Assembly (NCBI GenBank): GCA_018449715.1
Contig: JAAVVA010000006.1
Span: forward strand, 62,001-126,000
Origin: Acidobacteriaceae bacterium dw_441
GTDB taxonomy: Bacteria > Acidobacteriota > Terriglobia > Terriglobales > Acidobacteriaceae
Direction: 5' to 3'
Length of the DNA: 64,000 bases
Numbering within the stretch: the first letter of the stretch is position 1; every line of letters starts with the position of its first letter. Under the pieces are notes generated by a model, which worked only from the letters and a program-made list of their open reading frames with translations, was not told the origin of the DNA and ran no database searches. A program made the position numbers and the translations under genes. Of the stretch, positions 7,802 through 15,965 are shown in pieces.

Positions 7802-9136
7802 ATGGAAACCACTACCTCCATCCCGGTACAGCAGGAGATCGCCCGGCGTCCCTCTCTGCCCAATGTGCATTCGAGCGTCCGCGTCTCGGACTCGAACCTC
7901 CTCTGGAAGCGCGCCCTCGGATTCGTCGGCCCCGGTTTCATGGTCGCGGTCGGCTACATGGACCCCGGCAACTGGGCCACCGACCTCGCCGCCGGCTCGA
8001 AGTACGGGTACACGCTGCTGTTCGTCATCATGGCCTCGAACCTGATGGCTATTCTGCTGCAAAGCCTCTCGCTGAAGCTCGGCATTGCCTCGGAGCGCGA
8101 CCTCGCGCAGGCCTGCCGCGACCGCTACAGCCGCCCCGTGAGCGTCGCCCTCTGGATCTTCGCGGAGATCGCCATCGCAGCCTGCGATCTGGCCGAGGTC
8201 ATCGGCTCCGCCATCGCGTTGCAGCTTCTCTTCGGGATTCCCCTGATTGCGGGCGTCATCATCACCAGCCTCGACGTCTTCGTCATCCTTCTGCTGGAGC
8301 ATCGCGGCTTCCGCTACCTTGAAGCCTTCGTCATGGTCCTGATTGGCACCATCGCGATCCTCTTCGGCATTGAGATTCTTCTCTCGCGCCCCGAGATGCT
8401 GCCCATTCTGCACGGCCTCTTCGTGCCATCGCGCCAGATCATCTCGAATCCCGAGATGCTCTACATCGCGATCAGCATTCTGGGCGCGACCGTCATGCCG
8501 CACAACCTCTACCTGCACTCTTCCATCGTGCAGACGCGTGACTATCCACGCACGGAAGCGGGCAAGCGGGACGCCATCCGGCTGGCGAACTTCGACTCCG
8601 CCACGGCCCTCTCGATGGCGCTGTTCATCAACGCGGCCATCCTCATCGTCGCGGCGGCGGTCTTTCACCGCACCGGCCATACCGAGGTCGCTGAGATCGG
8701 CGACGCCTACAAGCTGCTCACTCCCCTGCTTGGCTTCACCGGCGCGAGCATGATGTTCGCCCTTGCCCTGCTGGCCTCGGGACAGAACTCCACCATCACC
8801 GGAACCCTCGCCGGACAGATCGTGATGGAGGGCTTCCTGCACCTTCACCTGCCGAGCTGGCTGCGGCGGCTGGTGACGCGCCTGATCGCCATCATCCCAA
8901 CCGTGATCGTCACGGCGATCTACGGAAGCTCCGGCACAGCCAAGCTGCTGGTCTTCAGTCAGGTTGTCCTGAGCATGCAGCTCAGCTTCGCGGTCTTCCC
9001 GCTCGTCAGTTTTACCAGCGACCCGAAGCTGATGGGGCCTTTCGCCAATAAACCGTGGGTCCGCGTCCTGAGCTGGGCAGTTGCCCTTCTGATCGCAGGC
9101 CTGAACGGCTGGCTGCTCGTGCAGATTTTTCGCTAG
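7802..9136 (+). CDS. mntH: Nramp-family manganese transporter MntH
   Basis: A 444-residue proton-coupled divalent metal importer of the inner membrane. Helix 1 has [17 protein letters not shown], with the DPGN metal-site motif (Asp and Asn ligands). Helix 6 has [14 protein letters not shown], with MPHN and its metal-binding Met. About eleven hydrophobic segments are visible, as in bacterial Nramp. An in-frame GTG at 7793 would add three residues; neither start has a clear ribosome-binding site, and the predicted transcription start lies at 7793-7794, so the mRNA may be leaderless or nearly so. The operator in its promoter and the neighbouring mntR make manganese the likely substrate. The porin gene starts 57 bases downstream. 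Confidence 0.95.
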   Translation: METTTSIPVQQEIARRPSLPNVHSSVRVSDSNLLWKRALGFVGPGFMVAVGYMDPGNWATDLAAGSKYGYTLLFVIMASNLMAILLQSLSLKLGIASERDLAQACRDRYSRPVSVALWIFAEIAIAACDLAEVIGSAIALQLLFGIPLIAGVIITSLDVFVILLLEHRGFRYLEAFVMVLIGTIAILFGIEILLSRPEMLPILHGLFVPSRQIISNPEMLYIAISILGATVMPHNLYLHSSIVQTRDYPRTEAGKRDAIRLANFDSATALSMALFINAAILIVAAAVFHRTGHTEVAEIGDAYKLLTPLLGFTGASMMFALALLASGQNSTITGTLAGQIVMEGFLHLHLPSWLRRLVTRLIAIIPTVIVTAIYGSSGTAKLLVFSQVVLSMQLSFAVFPLVSFTSDPKLMGPFANKPWVRVLSWAVALLIAGLNGWLLVQIFR

Positions 9137-9193
9137 AAGCCTGCCTGCTCTTCCGTCGAATTCTTACTCCGTTCATTTCATTACAGGAAAATA

Positions 9194-10624
9194 GTGCCAG
9201 GAATGTACCTTCTCCCAATTCCGAAAAAACTGCTCTGCCTCGGCCTCCTGCTCTCGTCTTTTACGGCGTTCTCGCAGCAGCGCGACACAGCCTCCCTGCC
9301 GGACGCTCCCGAGGCAAGCGATGCGACGACCATCTTTCCTCACTCGGATAAGACCCCGTACTACATCGCGGGACAGGCCAACATCATCTTTCAGGCGCAC
9401 GGGCCGTTCCACTCGCCCTACGACGGCATCAACAGCCTGCAGGGGCGCGGTGAGTACAAAACATCGCTCGTAGGAACCCTCTTTCTCGGGTTGCAGCTTC
9501 ATCACAACAGGCGCTACGCCACCGATGCCATCGTCGACTTCGAGTCCGCCGGAGGTCGCGGCGTCAGCCAGGCGCTGGGCCTTGCGGGATTCACCAACCT
9601 CGACGTCGTCCGCAACCCCAACCTTGGCTCAAAGCCCTACCTCGCCCGCGTGCAGATCCACCAGGTCATCGGACTCACCAACAAGCTCGTCGAGTCCGAC
9701 CGCACCCCTTACTCGCTTGCGACCGAACTGCCGGAACGCCGCTTCGAGCTGCACCTCGGCAAGATGAGCCTGCCCGACTATCTCGACGTCAACTCCATCG
9801 GATCGGACAGCCACCTCCAGTTCCTCAACTGGACCGTCGACAACAACGGCGCGTGGGACTACGCCGCCGACACCCGCGGCTACACCTTCGGCGGTGTGTT
9901 GGAGTACCACGACCGCGCATGGTCGGCCCGCTACGCCATTGCGGCCATGCCCACCGTCGCCAACGGCATCGACCTCGACTGGGCCTTCAGCCGCGCCAAC
10001 GGGCAAAACTTCGAGTTCGAGCTACGTAAATCGCTGCTCGGCCACCTCGTCTCCTCTGACCGCAAGGGCACGGTGCGCGTCCTCAGCTTCGTCAACCACG
10101 CGCACATGGGGCTCTACCGCGATGCGGTCAACGCCTACCTCTCCGGCAAGGACGCGAAGCCCGACGTCGCCGCCCACGCGAAGCTCAGCTCCGTGAAGTA
10201 CGGCTTCGGCCTCAATGCCGAGCAGGAAATCACCCGCGATCTGCGTACCTTCCTGCGCGTCGGCTGGAATGAAGGCCAGCACGAGTCCTACGCCTACACC
10301 GAGGTCGATCAGACCGTGGCCTTCGGCGGCGACTTCTCGGGCCGGGCCTTCTCCCGCCCGAACGACAAGATCGGCGTCGCCTTCGTTTCGAACGCCATCA
10401 AGCGCGACCACCAGAACTACCTCAAATATGGCGGATCGGGCTTCATCCTCGGCGACGGCAACCTGAACTACGCCCGCGAGGACATTCTCGAGAGCTACTA
10501 CAACCTGCATGCCTGGCGCGGGGTCTTCTACGCGCTCAACGTCCAGTTCATCGACCACCCCGGATACAACAAGGACCGAGGCCCGGTTCTCGTCGAAGCC
10601 GTCCGGATGCACGTGGACTTCTGA
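9194..10624 (+). CDS. OprB-like outer-membrane porin
   Basis: A 476-residue exported protein with signal peptide (KKLLCLGLLLSSFTAFSQQ). The rest is rich in alternating aromatic and polar residues typical of beta-barrels and ends in phenylalanine (VRMHVDF), the usual outer-membrane targeting end. The Asp/Gly-rich turns and overall plan fit the carbohydrate-selective porin OprB group. The GTG start at 9194 follows CAGGAAAA; an ATG at 9203 is an alternative. It lies 57 bases after mntH in the same direction with no terminator seen, so it may be co-expressed. A role in letting manganese or a chelate through the outer membrane is tempting but only inferred from position. Confidence 0.72.
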   Translation: MPGMYLLPIPKKLLCLGLLLSSFTAFSQQRDTASLPDAPEASDATTIFPHSDKTPYYIAGQANIIFQAHGPFHSPYDGINSLQGRGEYKTSLVGTLFLGLQLHHNRRYATDAIVDFESAGGRGVSQALGLAGFTNLDVVRNPNLGSKPYLARVQIHQVIGLTNKLVESDRTPYSLATELPERRFELHLGKMSLPDYLDVNSIGSDSHLQFLNWTVDNNGAWDYAADTRGYTFGGVLEYHDRAWSARYAIAAMPTVANGIDLDWAFSRANGQNFEFELRKSLLGHLVSSDRKGTVRVLSFVNHAHMGLYRDAVNAYLSGKDAKPDVAAHAKLSSVKYGFGLNAEQEITRDLRTFLRVGWNEGQHESYAYTEVDQTVAFGGDFSGRAFSRPNDKIGVAFVSNAIKRDHQNYLKYGGSGFILGDGNLNYAREDILESYYNLHAWRGVFYALNVQFIDHPGYNKDRGPVLVEAVRMHVDF

Positions 10625-10645
10625 CAATCGCCGTATACTCGTCCT

Positions 10646-11593
10646 GTGAGCACGCGCATCGTATACGAAGCACTCGGTTTTTTCGTCGGCCTACTCTTCG
10701 GCAGCTTCCTTAACGTGTGCATCTCGCGCCTGCCCCAGCGAGGCTCGATCGTCTCGCCCGGCTCGCACTGCCCGCAGTGCAAGGCTCCGATCCGCTGGTA
10801 CGACAACCTTCCCATCGTGAGCTGGCTGCTGCTGCGCGCCCGCTGCCGAGACTGCGGCCAGTCGATCCCGTGGCGCTACCCGGTCGTCGAGCTGGCCACC
10901 GCCATCTGGTTCACCATTCAGGCTGCACGGTTTCACACCGTCCTGCAGTTCTACTTCTTCGACGCCAGCCACTCTGCGCCGACCTCGTACGCGCCTTCGG
11001 CTATCATTTCGAACCTCGCCATCACCGTCCTCGGGTTCCTGTTGATCGGCCTGATGGTCATGGACTGGCAGACCGGACTGCTTCCCGACTCCTTCACCCT
11101 TACCGGCATCGCCCTCGGCTTCGTCCTGATCTGCGCGCAGGGCATCTTTCTTGGCCCCAACGAGGGCCAGATTCTGCTGACCGGCAACAGCATCAAGCTG
11201 ACCAGCGCCGGAACGACCGGCGACACCGGGAACGTCTTCATCACCGGCCCCGAGGCGCTGATCGGAGGCCGTGTTCTGGCCGGGATCGGGGCCGCGCTCA
11301 TCCTGCTCGCCATCCGCTGGATCTACCGGGCGGTCCGTCACCGCGAGGGCATGGGGCTGGGAGACGTCAAGATGCTGGCCATGATCGCCGCCCTGCTCGG
11401 CTTCTGGCCGTCCATGCTGTCGCTCTTCTTCGGAGCGCTCGCGGCCAGCGTCTATGGAGTCTTCCTCGTGGCCAGGGGGCGGGCCGGGGGCACTTCCAAG
11501 CTTCCCTTCGGCAGTTTTTTAGCTGCCGGAGGACTATTGGCCGCCCAAGTGGGTGACCGCATTATCGATGCGTATTCTCAACTACTTCGCTAG
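10646..11593 (+). CDS. pilD: Type IV prepilin peptidase / N-methyltransferase (A24 family)
   Basis: A 315-residue inner-membrane aspartic protease that cleaves the leader of type IV pilins and type II secretion pseudopilins and N-methylates the new end. The N-terminal domain has two CxxC pairs (CPQCKAPIRW and CRDCGQSIPW), the zinc-binding part of PilD-type enzymes. The catalytic aspartates are visible in VMDWQTGLLPD and GMGLGDVKM. About eight hydrophobic segments follow. A central loop of roughly 30 residues (GPNEGQILLTGN onward) is longer than in many PilD proteins. It starts with GTG. No pilin genes are adjacent; the secretin gene further on (41.6 kb) is the only related function in the window. 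Confidence 0.92.
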   Translation: MSTRIVYEALGFFVGLLFGSFLNVCISRLPQRGSIVSPGSHCPQCKAPIRWYDNLPIVSWLLLRARCRDCGQSIPWRYPVVELATAIWFTIQAARFHTVLQFYFFDASHSAPTSYAPSAIISNLAITVLGFLLIGLMVMDWQTGLLPDSFTLTGIALGFVLICAQGIFLGPNEGQILLTGNSIKLTSAGTTGDTGNVFITGPEALIGGRVLAGIGAALILLAIRWIYRAVRHREGMGLGDVKMLAMIAALLGFWPSMLSLFFGALAASVYGVFLVARGRAGGTSKLPFGSFLAAGGLLAAQVGDRIIDAYSQLLR

Positions 11594-11625
11594 ACAGCCG
11601 ATAGCCGAATAAACAGGCGTTCAGC

Positions 11626-11654
11626 TTGACACTGGACAGCCGCAAACTTAGAGT
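11626..11654 (+). promoter_or_regulatory. Sigma70-type promoter of the nuo operon, apparently leaderless
   Basis: TTGACA at 11626-11631 is a perfect -35 element. After exactly 17 bases comes TAGAGT (11649-11654), a four-of-six -10 match. Transcription should begin 6-7 bases later, at about 11660-11661, which is the ATG of nuoA. No ribosome-binding site precedes that ATG, so the operon message is probably leaderless. Confidence 0.65.
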
Positions 11655-11659
11655 CGAAG

Positions 11660-12073
11660 ATGGCCATGCACAATTATCCTTACATCTGGAACTACCTTCC
11701 GCTTGTCCTGCAAATTCTGGTGGCTCTTGGTCTTGCGTGCGGAATGGTAGGGGCCTCCTTCTTCATCGGCAAGCACAAGAACTCGCGTACCAAGGCAGGC
11801 GCCTACGAGTGCGGCATGGACCCTGTGGGCGACGCCCGCGGCCGCTTCTCGGTCCGCTTCTACATGGTGGCGATGCTCTTCATCCTCTTCGACGTCGAAG
11901 CCGTCTTCATGCTTCCGTGGGCCGTCATCTTTCGTCGCCTTCCCCAGATCACCGGCTCGAAGATGTTCGGTTTCTACGAGATGCTGGTGTACCTCGGTTT
12001 CGTAGCCGTCGGCCTCTTCTATGTATGGAAGAAGGGTATTCTCGACTGGTCCGCCGAAAAGGGAGATCTCTAA
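11660..12073 (+). CDS. nuoA: NADH-quinone oxidoreductase subunit A
   Basis: A 137-residue subunit of the membrane arm of complex I, near the quinone site. It has three hydrophobic segments. The conserved loop between helices 1 and 2 reads AGAYECGMDPVGDARGRFS, with the YECG motif. FDVEAVFMLPWAV in helix 2 carries the conserved acidic residues of the family. It is the first gene of the nuo operon and starts at the predicted transcription start. Only five bases separate it from nuoC; in the common order nuoB would lie here, and there is no room for it. Confidence 0.97.
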   Translation: MAMHNYPYIWNYLPLVLQILVALGLACGMVGASFFIGKHKNSRTKAGAYECGMDPVGDARGRFSVRFYMVAMLFILFDVEAVFMLPWAVIFRRLPQITGSKMFGFYEMLVYLGFVAVGLFYVWKKGILDWSAEKGDL

Positions 12074-12078
12074 AATTT

Positions 12079-12561
12079 ATGGACCCGGCAATCTTTGGAA
12101 CCCAGGCCGTCTTTGAAGCATTCCCAGACGAACCAGCAGTTAAGGCCTTGTCCCAATTCGCTACCGATGCAAAGTACGACCGATCGGAGCTGACCATCAC
12201 CGTAACCCGCGAGAACATCGTCGCAGCCTGTGAGGCCGCGCGTGCCGCCGGTTACAACTTCTTCGAGGACGTTACCGGCGTCGACTGGTACCCCTCCGAG
12301 CCCCGTTTTCAGATCAGCTACAGCCTTCTTTCTCACTCCCTGAAGCGCCGCCTGCGCCTTGTCGTCCGCCTGTCAGGCGACGATGCCGCGCTCGACAGCA
12401 TCACTGGAGTATGGCCCGCGGCAAACTTTTACGAGCGCGAGGTCTTCGACCTGTTCGGCGTTCACTTTGCCGGTCACCCCAACCTGCGCCGCATCATGAT
12501 GCCCGAAGACTGGAAGGGGCATCCGCTGCGTAAGGACTACCCCGTGGAGGGCTATCGCTAA
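12079..12561 (+). CDS. nuoC: NADH-quinone oxidoreductase subunit C
   Basis: A 160-residue peripheral-arm subunit (30-kDa family) that helps hold the connecting module. The C-terminal signature is clear: AANFYEREVFDLFGVHFAGH followed by NLRRIMMPEDWKGHPLRKDY. The reading frame is open far upstream within nuoA, but ATG 12079 directly after the nuoA stop gives the normal length. The stop overlaps the nuoD start by one base (TAATG), implying coupled translation. It is a separate gene, not fused to nuoD as in enteric bacteria. Confidence 0.96.
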   Translation: MDPAIFGTQAVFEAFPDEPAVKALSQFATDAKYDRSELTITVTRENIVAACEAARAAGYNFFEDVTGVDWYPSEPRFQISYSLLSHSLKRRLRLVVRLSGDDAALDSITGVWPAANFYEREVFDLFGVHFAGHPNLRRIMMPEDWKGHPLRKDYPVEGYR

Positions 12562-13820
12562 TGGCACCCATCGCCGCTCCTGACCAGATCAACCCAGGCA
12601 TCGAAGACGTTCTCGCCGACGCCGAGCGTCACCACCACGGTTCGGACCCCATTGCAGACCAGACGATGGTCATCAACATGGGACCACAGCACCCGTCTAC
12701 GCACGGCGTGCTCCGCCTGGTGCTCGAGATCGACGGCGAAACCGTCGTCTCGATGGCTCCCGATATCGGCTATCTACACACCGGCATCGAGAAGACCTGC
12801 GAGGCCAAGTTCTACCAGCAGGTTGTCCCCCTGACCGACCGCATCGACTATCTTTCTCCGATGACCAACAACACGGCGTACGCTCTTGCCGTTGAAAAGC
12901 TATTGGATCTGGAGATTCCCGAGAAGGCGCAGTGGCTGCGAGTGCTGTTCAACGAGCTGATGCGCCTGAACTCGCACCTCGTATGGCTCGGCACGCACGC
13001 GATGGATATCGGCGCGCTGACGGTCTTTCTCTACTGTTTCCGCGAGCGCGAGCAGCTTCTCCGCATCTTCGAGGCCGTCAGCGGCCAGCGAATGATGACC
13101 AGCTACATCCGCATCGGAGGCGTCAGCATGGAGCCGCCGTTGGGGCTCTTCGATGACATCCGGGCCTTCCTCCTCGACTTCCCTTCGAAGATCGACGAGT
13201 ACGAAAGCCTGCTCCAGAACAACCCCATCTGGATCAACCGCCTGAAGGACGTCGGTCACATCTCTCGCGAAGACGCAATCGCGCTTGGCGTCACCGGTCC
13301 CGTCCTGCGCGCGGCTGGCGTCGACTTCGACCTGCGGCGCGACATGCCGTACTCCAGCTACGAGAAGTTCCAGTTCAAGGTTCCCGTCTCGACCGACAGC
13401 GATGTCTGGGCACGTTACATCCTCCGCATGGAAGAGATGCGCGAATCGGTGAAGATATGCCTGCAAGCGCTCGACGGCATGCCCGAAGGCCGCATCGTCG
13501 CGGACGCTCCGAAGATCATCCTTCCCGACCGCGAGCAGATGAAGACCCAGATGGAGTCGCTGATCCATCACTTCAAGATCGTGACCGAAGGTTTTGCGGT
13601 TCCGGCAGGCGAGGCCACCAGCTCCGTGGAAGCGGCGCACGGCATGATGAATTACTACGTGGTCTCGGATGGCACCTCGAAGCCTTATCGCGTACATATG
13701 CGCAACGCCGACTACGCGAACCTTCAGGCGCTCGAAACCATGTGCAAGGGCCGTCTGCTTGCCGACGTCGTCGCCGTCATCGGCTCGCTCGATATTGTGC
13801 TGGGAGCGATCGACCGATGA
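12561..13820 (+). CDS. nuoD: NADH-quinone oxidoreductase subunit D
   Basis: The 419-residue 49-kDa-type subunit, related to the large subunit of NiFe hydrogenases; with NuoB it forms the quinone-reduction site. The N-terminus has a 40-residue extension, then NMGPQHPSTHGVLRLVLEID, the family hallmark. Other matches are YLHTGIEKTCE and the C-terminal PSF-like region around YYVVSDGTSKPYRVHMR. The end LDIVLGAIDR is the conserved C-terminus. Its partner NuoB is not encoded in this operon. It is followed by a 33-base gap and a small gene. Confidence 0.97.
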   Translation: MAPIAAPDQINPGIEDVLADAERHHHGSDPIADQTMVINMGPQHPSTHGVLRLVLEIDGETVVSMAPDIGYLHTGIEKTCEAKFYQQVVPLTDRIDYLSPMTNNTAYALAVEKLLDLEIPEKAQWLRVLFNELMRLNSHLVWLGTHAMDIGALTVFLYCFREREQLLRIFEAVSGQRMMTSYIRIGGVSMEPPLGLFDDIRAFLLDFPSKIDEYESLLQNNPIWINRLKDVGHISREDAIALGVTGPVLRAAGVDFDLRRDMPYSSYEKFQFKVPVSTDSDVWARYILRMEEMRESVKICLQALDGMPEGRIVADAPKIILPDREQMKTQMESLIHHFKIVTEGFAVPAGEATSSVEAAHGMMNYYVVSDGTSKPYRVHMRNADYANLQALETMCKGRLLADVVAVIGSLDIVLGAIDR

Positions 13821-13853
13821 TGTGTTTTCAGTCTTAAGACCGCGGAGGAAACA

Positions 13854-14156
13854 GTGGACGCTCGACTCCGCATCGAACTTTGGACCTCCTGGGCGTCGCT
13901 GCTTCGTTCCTACTCCGCCGCCCACGGACTCAACAGCCGGCATCACGCAGTGGTTGAGGTCGGCGCAGACGAGATTACGCTTCGCGTTGCCAGCCGTTGG
14001 CTTCGCTTCACGCACGACCTCGTCGAAGACAGTGAGGGAAACCGCTCTTCTTTTTCTCTGGAGGAAGATGGAACGGTTAAACTAAAAGGGATCGCCCACG
14101 AGATGGACCTTGCCGCCGAAGAACAGGCAAGGGAGATGTTGCAACGTGAGTCTTAG
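13854..14156 (+). CDS. 100-residue protein of unknown function inside the nuo operon
   Basis: A small soluble protein starting at GTG, with GGAGG six bases upstream, a strong start. I do not recognise the family. It has an amphipathic helix rich in Arg/Trp at the N-terminus (RIELWTSWASLLRSYSAAHG), a beta-like middle, and an acidic helical end (DLAAEEQAREMLQRES). There is no signal peptide, cysteine cluster or membrane segment. It sits between nuoD and nuoE on the same strand, with composition like its neighbours, so it is probably a long-standing part of this operon. An assembly factor or accessory subunit is possible but unproven. Confidence 0.65.
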   Translation: MDARLRIELWTSWASLLRSYSAAHGLNSRHHAVVEVGADEITLRVASRWLRFTHDLVEDSEGNRSSFSLEEDGTVKLKGIAHEMDLAAEEQAREMLQRES

Positions 14157-14231
14157 TCAGTTTGGTTGTCATTCCTACCGGAGCGCCGTGGAGTGGAGCA
14201 ATCCCTCCCTTGCCGCCCAGGAAGCTACACG

Positions 14232-14741
14232 ATGAGCACGATTACAAATTCGATCTTTACGCCCGAGACCGCAGCCCGCTTCGACCATCTGGTCACCCTC
14301 TATCCGGTCAAGCGCTCCGCCCTCGTTCCCATGCTGCTCTACGCGCAGGACGAGGTCGGTTATGTCTCCGATGCCGTCGTCGCCGAAATCGCCCAGCGGC
14401 TCGACCTGCTTGAGTTGGACGTGCGGAACGTACTTTCGTACTACTCGATGCTCCGCACCAAACCGGCGGGCAGGTACAACGTGCAGGTCTGCACCAACAT
14501 CTCCTGCATGCTGCGCGGAGGCTACGAGATTCTCGACCACTGCAAGCACAAGCTCGGCATCGGCCACAAAGAGGTCACCGCGGACGGCGTCTTCTCGCTC
14601 GAAGAGGTCGAATGCATCGGTGCCTGTTGCTGGGCTCCGGCCATGCAGGTCAACTACGACTTCCACGACAATCTCACCACCGTCAAGGTGGACGAGATTA
14701 TTGAGACCTACCGTGCCGGTAAGGGAAAGGACGTAAAGTAA
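14232..14741 (+). CDS. nuoE: NADH-quinone oxidoreductase subunit E
   Basis: The 169-residue thioredoxin-like 24-kDa subunit of the NADH-oxidising module, carrying the N1a [2Fe-2S] cluster. The four cysteine ligands are visible as C87-x4-C92 (VCTNISC) and C128-x3-C132 (ECIGACC). The N-terminal helical part (FDHLVTLYPVKRSALVPML) is also typical. An upstream ATG at 14166 would add 22 residues that do not resemble the family; ATG 14232 is preceded by AGGAAG at a good distance and gives the usual length. Only two bases separate its stop from the start of an acyltransferase gene that interrupts the usual E-F order. Confidence 0.96.
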   Translation: MSTITNSIFTPETAARFDHLVTLYPVKRSALVPMLLYAQDEVGYVSDAVVAEIAQRLDLLELDVRNVLSYYSMLRTKPAGRYNVQVCTNISCMLRGGYEILDHCKHKLGIGHKEVTADGVFSLEEVECIGACCWAPAMQVNYDFHDNLTTVKVDEIIETYRAGKGKDVK

Positions 14742-14743
14742 CG

Positions 14744-15925
14744 ATGACTGAAGCTATCGTCATCCCTGGGGATACGACTAAAGCTTACAGTCACTCTTCC
14801 GATTCCAGCCTGCGTTACATGCCCGGTCTGGATGTGATGCGCGGTATTGCGATTTGTGCCGTCCTCACTTACCACGGGATCGGATCCTTCCCAACATTTT
14901 TCGAGGCATTTCATGCTTCCTGGGCAAATCTGTTACTGGAAATCTTTGTTCGAGGCGGCAAAGGAGTACAACTTTTTTTTGTACTCTCAGGCTTCCTGAT
15001 TAGCGGACTGCTCCTCGATCGCCGGAACAACTCCAACTATTATTCTGATTTTTACCTTCGCCGCGTTCTCCGTATCGCCCCTGCTTACCTGGTCATGCTG
15101 GCCGTGCTCTATTTCACGAAGAGCATCTCGACGCGCTTTCTCACGCTTTCCCTGCTCTATGTAGCGAATATGCCAGGGCTGCTTCATGTTCATCCTGAGT
15201 ATGGCCCCCTGTGGTCTTTGTCGGTAGAGGAACAGTTCTATCTTGTCTGGCCCTGGATAGTGAGACATACCAGCCGCCGCCAACTTGCCCGGTTCTGTGT
15301 TGGTTTGATTGTTCTGACTCCGGTACTTCGTTTCGCGCTGCTGCATGGACCTTCGTTCCTCAGCGATATCTACTTCAAGACCTGGGCCGTTGGAGATTTT
15401 TTCGCGGCAGGAACTTTACTGGCACTCGCCGTCCGGTCACAGAAGGTTCGCAATCAGGACACCAGAAGCCTCGAACGGCTGATTCTCCCCCTGTTCCTTG
15501 GCTTTGCAGCCCTTGAGAGCATACAAATCTTCTACCACCCGCCAACTGCGTCGTTTATGCATAATGTTCGCGCTTCGATCATGCTGGAATCCTGGCTCTG
15601 CCTTTCCACAGTCCTGGTTCTTATCGGCTGGTTGAAGCCGTCGCTGGCCTCGATAAATCTGGTTCGCCCCCTGCTCTTTCTGGCAAAGATCAGTTATGGC
15701 CTCTATCTCTGCCACCAGTTTCTCTTCAACCTCGTGGAACGTTACTGGGTCATTCCCAACGATGGCCGCATCTCGTCGCTTGGCATTTTTTTCCTCCGTT
15801 TCCTGTGCGAAACCCTGCTTGCAATCGCTGTTGCAACCCTCTCTCGCTACACTTTGGAAGAATTTTTCCTGCGCCTGAAACCGAAAGCGCGTCCTACAGG
15901 TCCATCTGTACCGCAGCTGACGTAA
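14744..15925 (+). CDS. Acyltransferase family 3 (OafA/YrhL-like) embedded in the nuo operon
   Basis: A 393-residue integral membrane acyltransferase with about ten hydrophobic segments. The N-terminal motif is MPGLDVMRGIAICAVLTYHG, with the conserved Arg and catalytic His. Then come FFVLSGFLISGLL and LWSLSVEEQFYLVWPW, all diagnostic of the family. Such enzymes O-acylate sugars of surface polysaccharides, glycolipids or antibiotics; the acceptor is unknown here. Its ATG lies two bases after the nuoE stop and nuoF follows 40 bases after its end, so it is inside the operon. Its GC and codon use are visibly lower than in nuoE and nuoF, suggesting later insertion. There is no known link to complex I. 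Confidence 0.93.
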   Translation: MTEAIVIPGDTTKAYSHSSDSSLRYMPGLDVMRGIAICAVLTYHGIGSFPTFFEAFHASWANLLLEIFVRGGKGVQLFFVLSGFLISGLLLDRRNNSNYYSDFYLRRVLRIAPAYLVMLAVLYFTKSISTRFLTLSLLYVANMPGLLHVHPEYGPLWSLSVEEQFYLVWPWIVRHTSRRQLARFCVGLIVLTPVLRFALLHGPSFLSDIYFKTWAVGDFFAAGTLLALAVRSQKVRNQDTRSLERLILPLFLGFAALESIQIFYHPPTASFMHNVRASIMLESWLCLSTVLVLIGWLKPSLASINLVRPLLFLAKISYGLYLCHQFLFNLVERYWVIPNDGRISSLGIFFLRFLCETLLAIAVATLSRYTLEEFFLRLKPKARPTGPSVPQLT

Positions 15926-15965
15926 ACTATAAGTCTCCGAACTGGAAAGAATTTAGAAATCTGCC

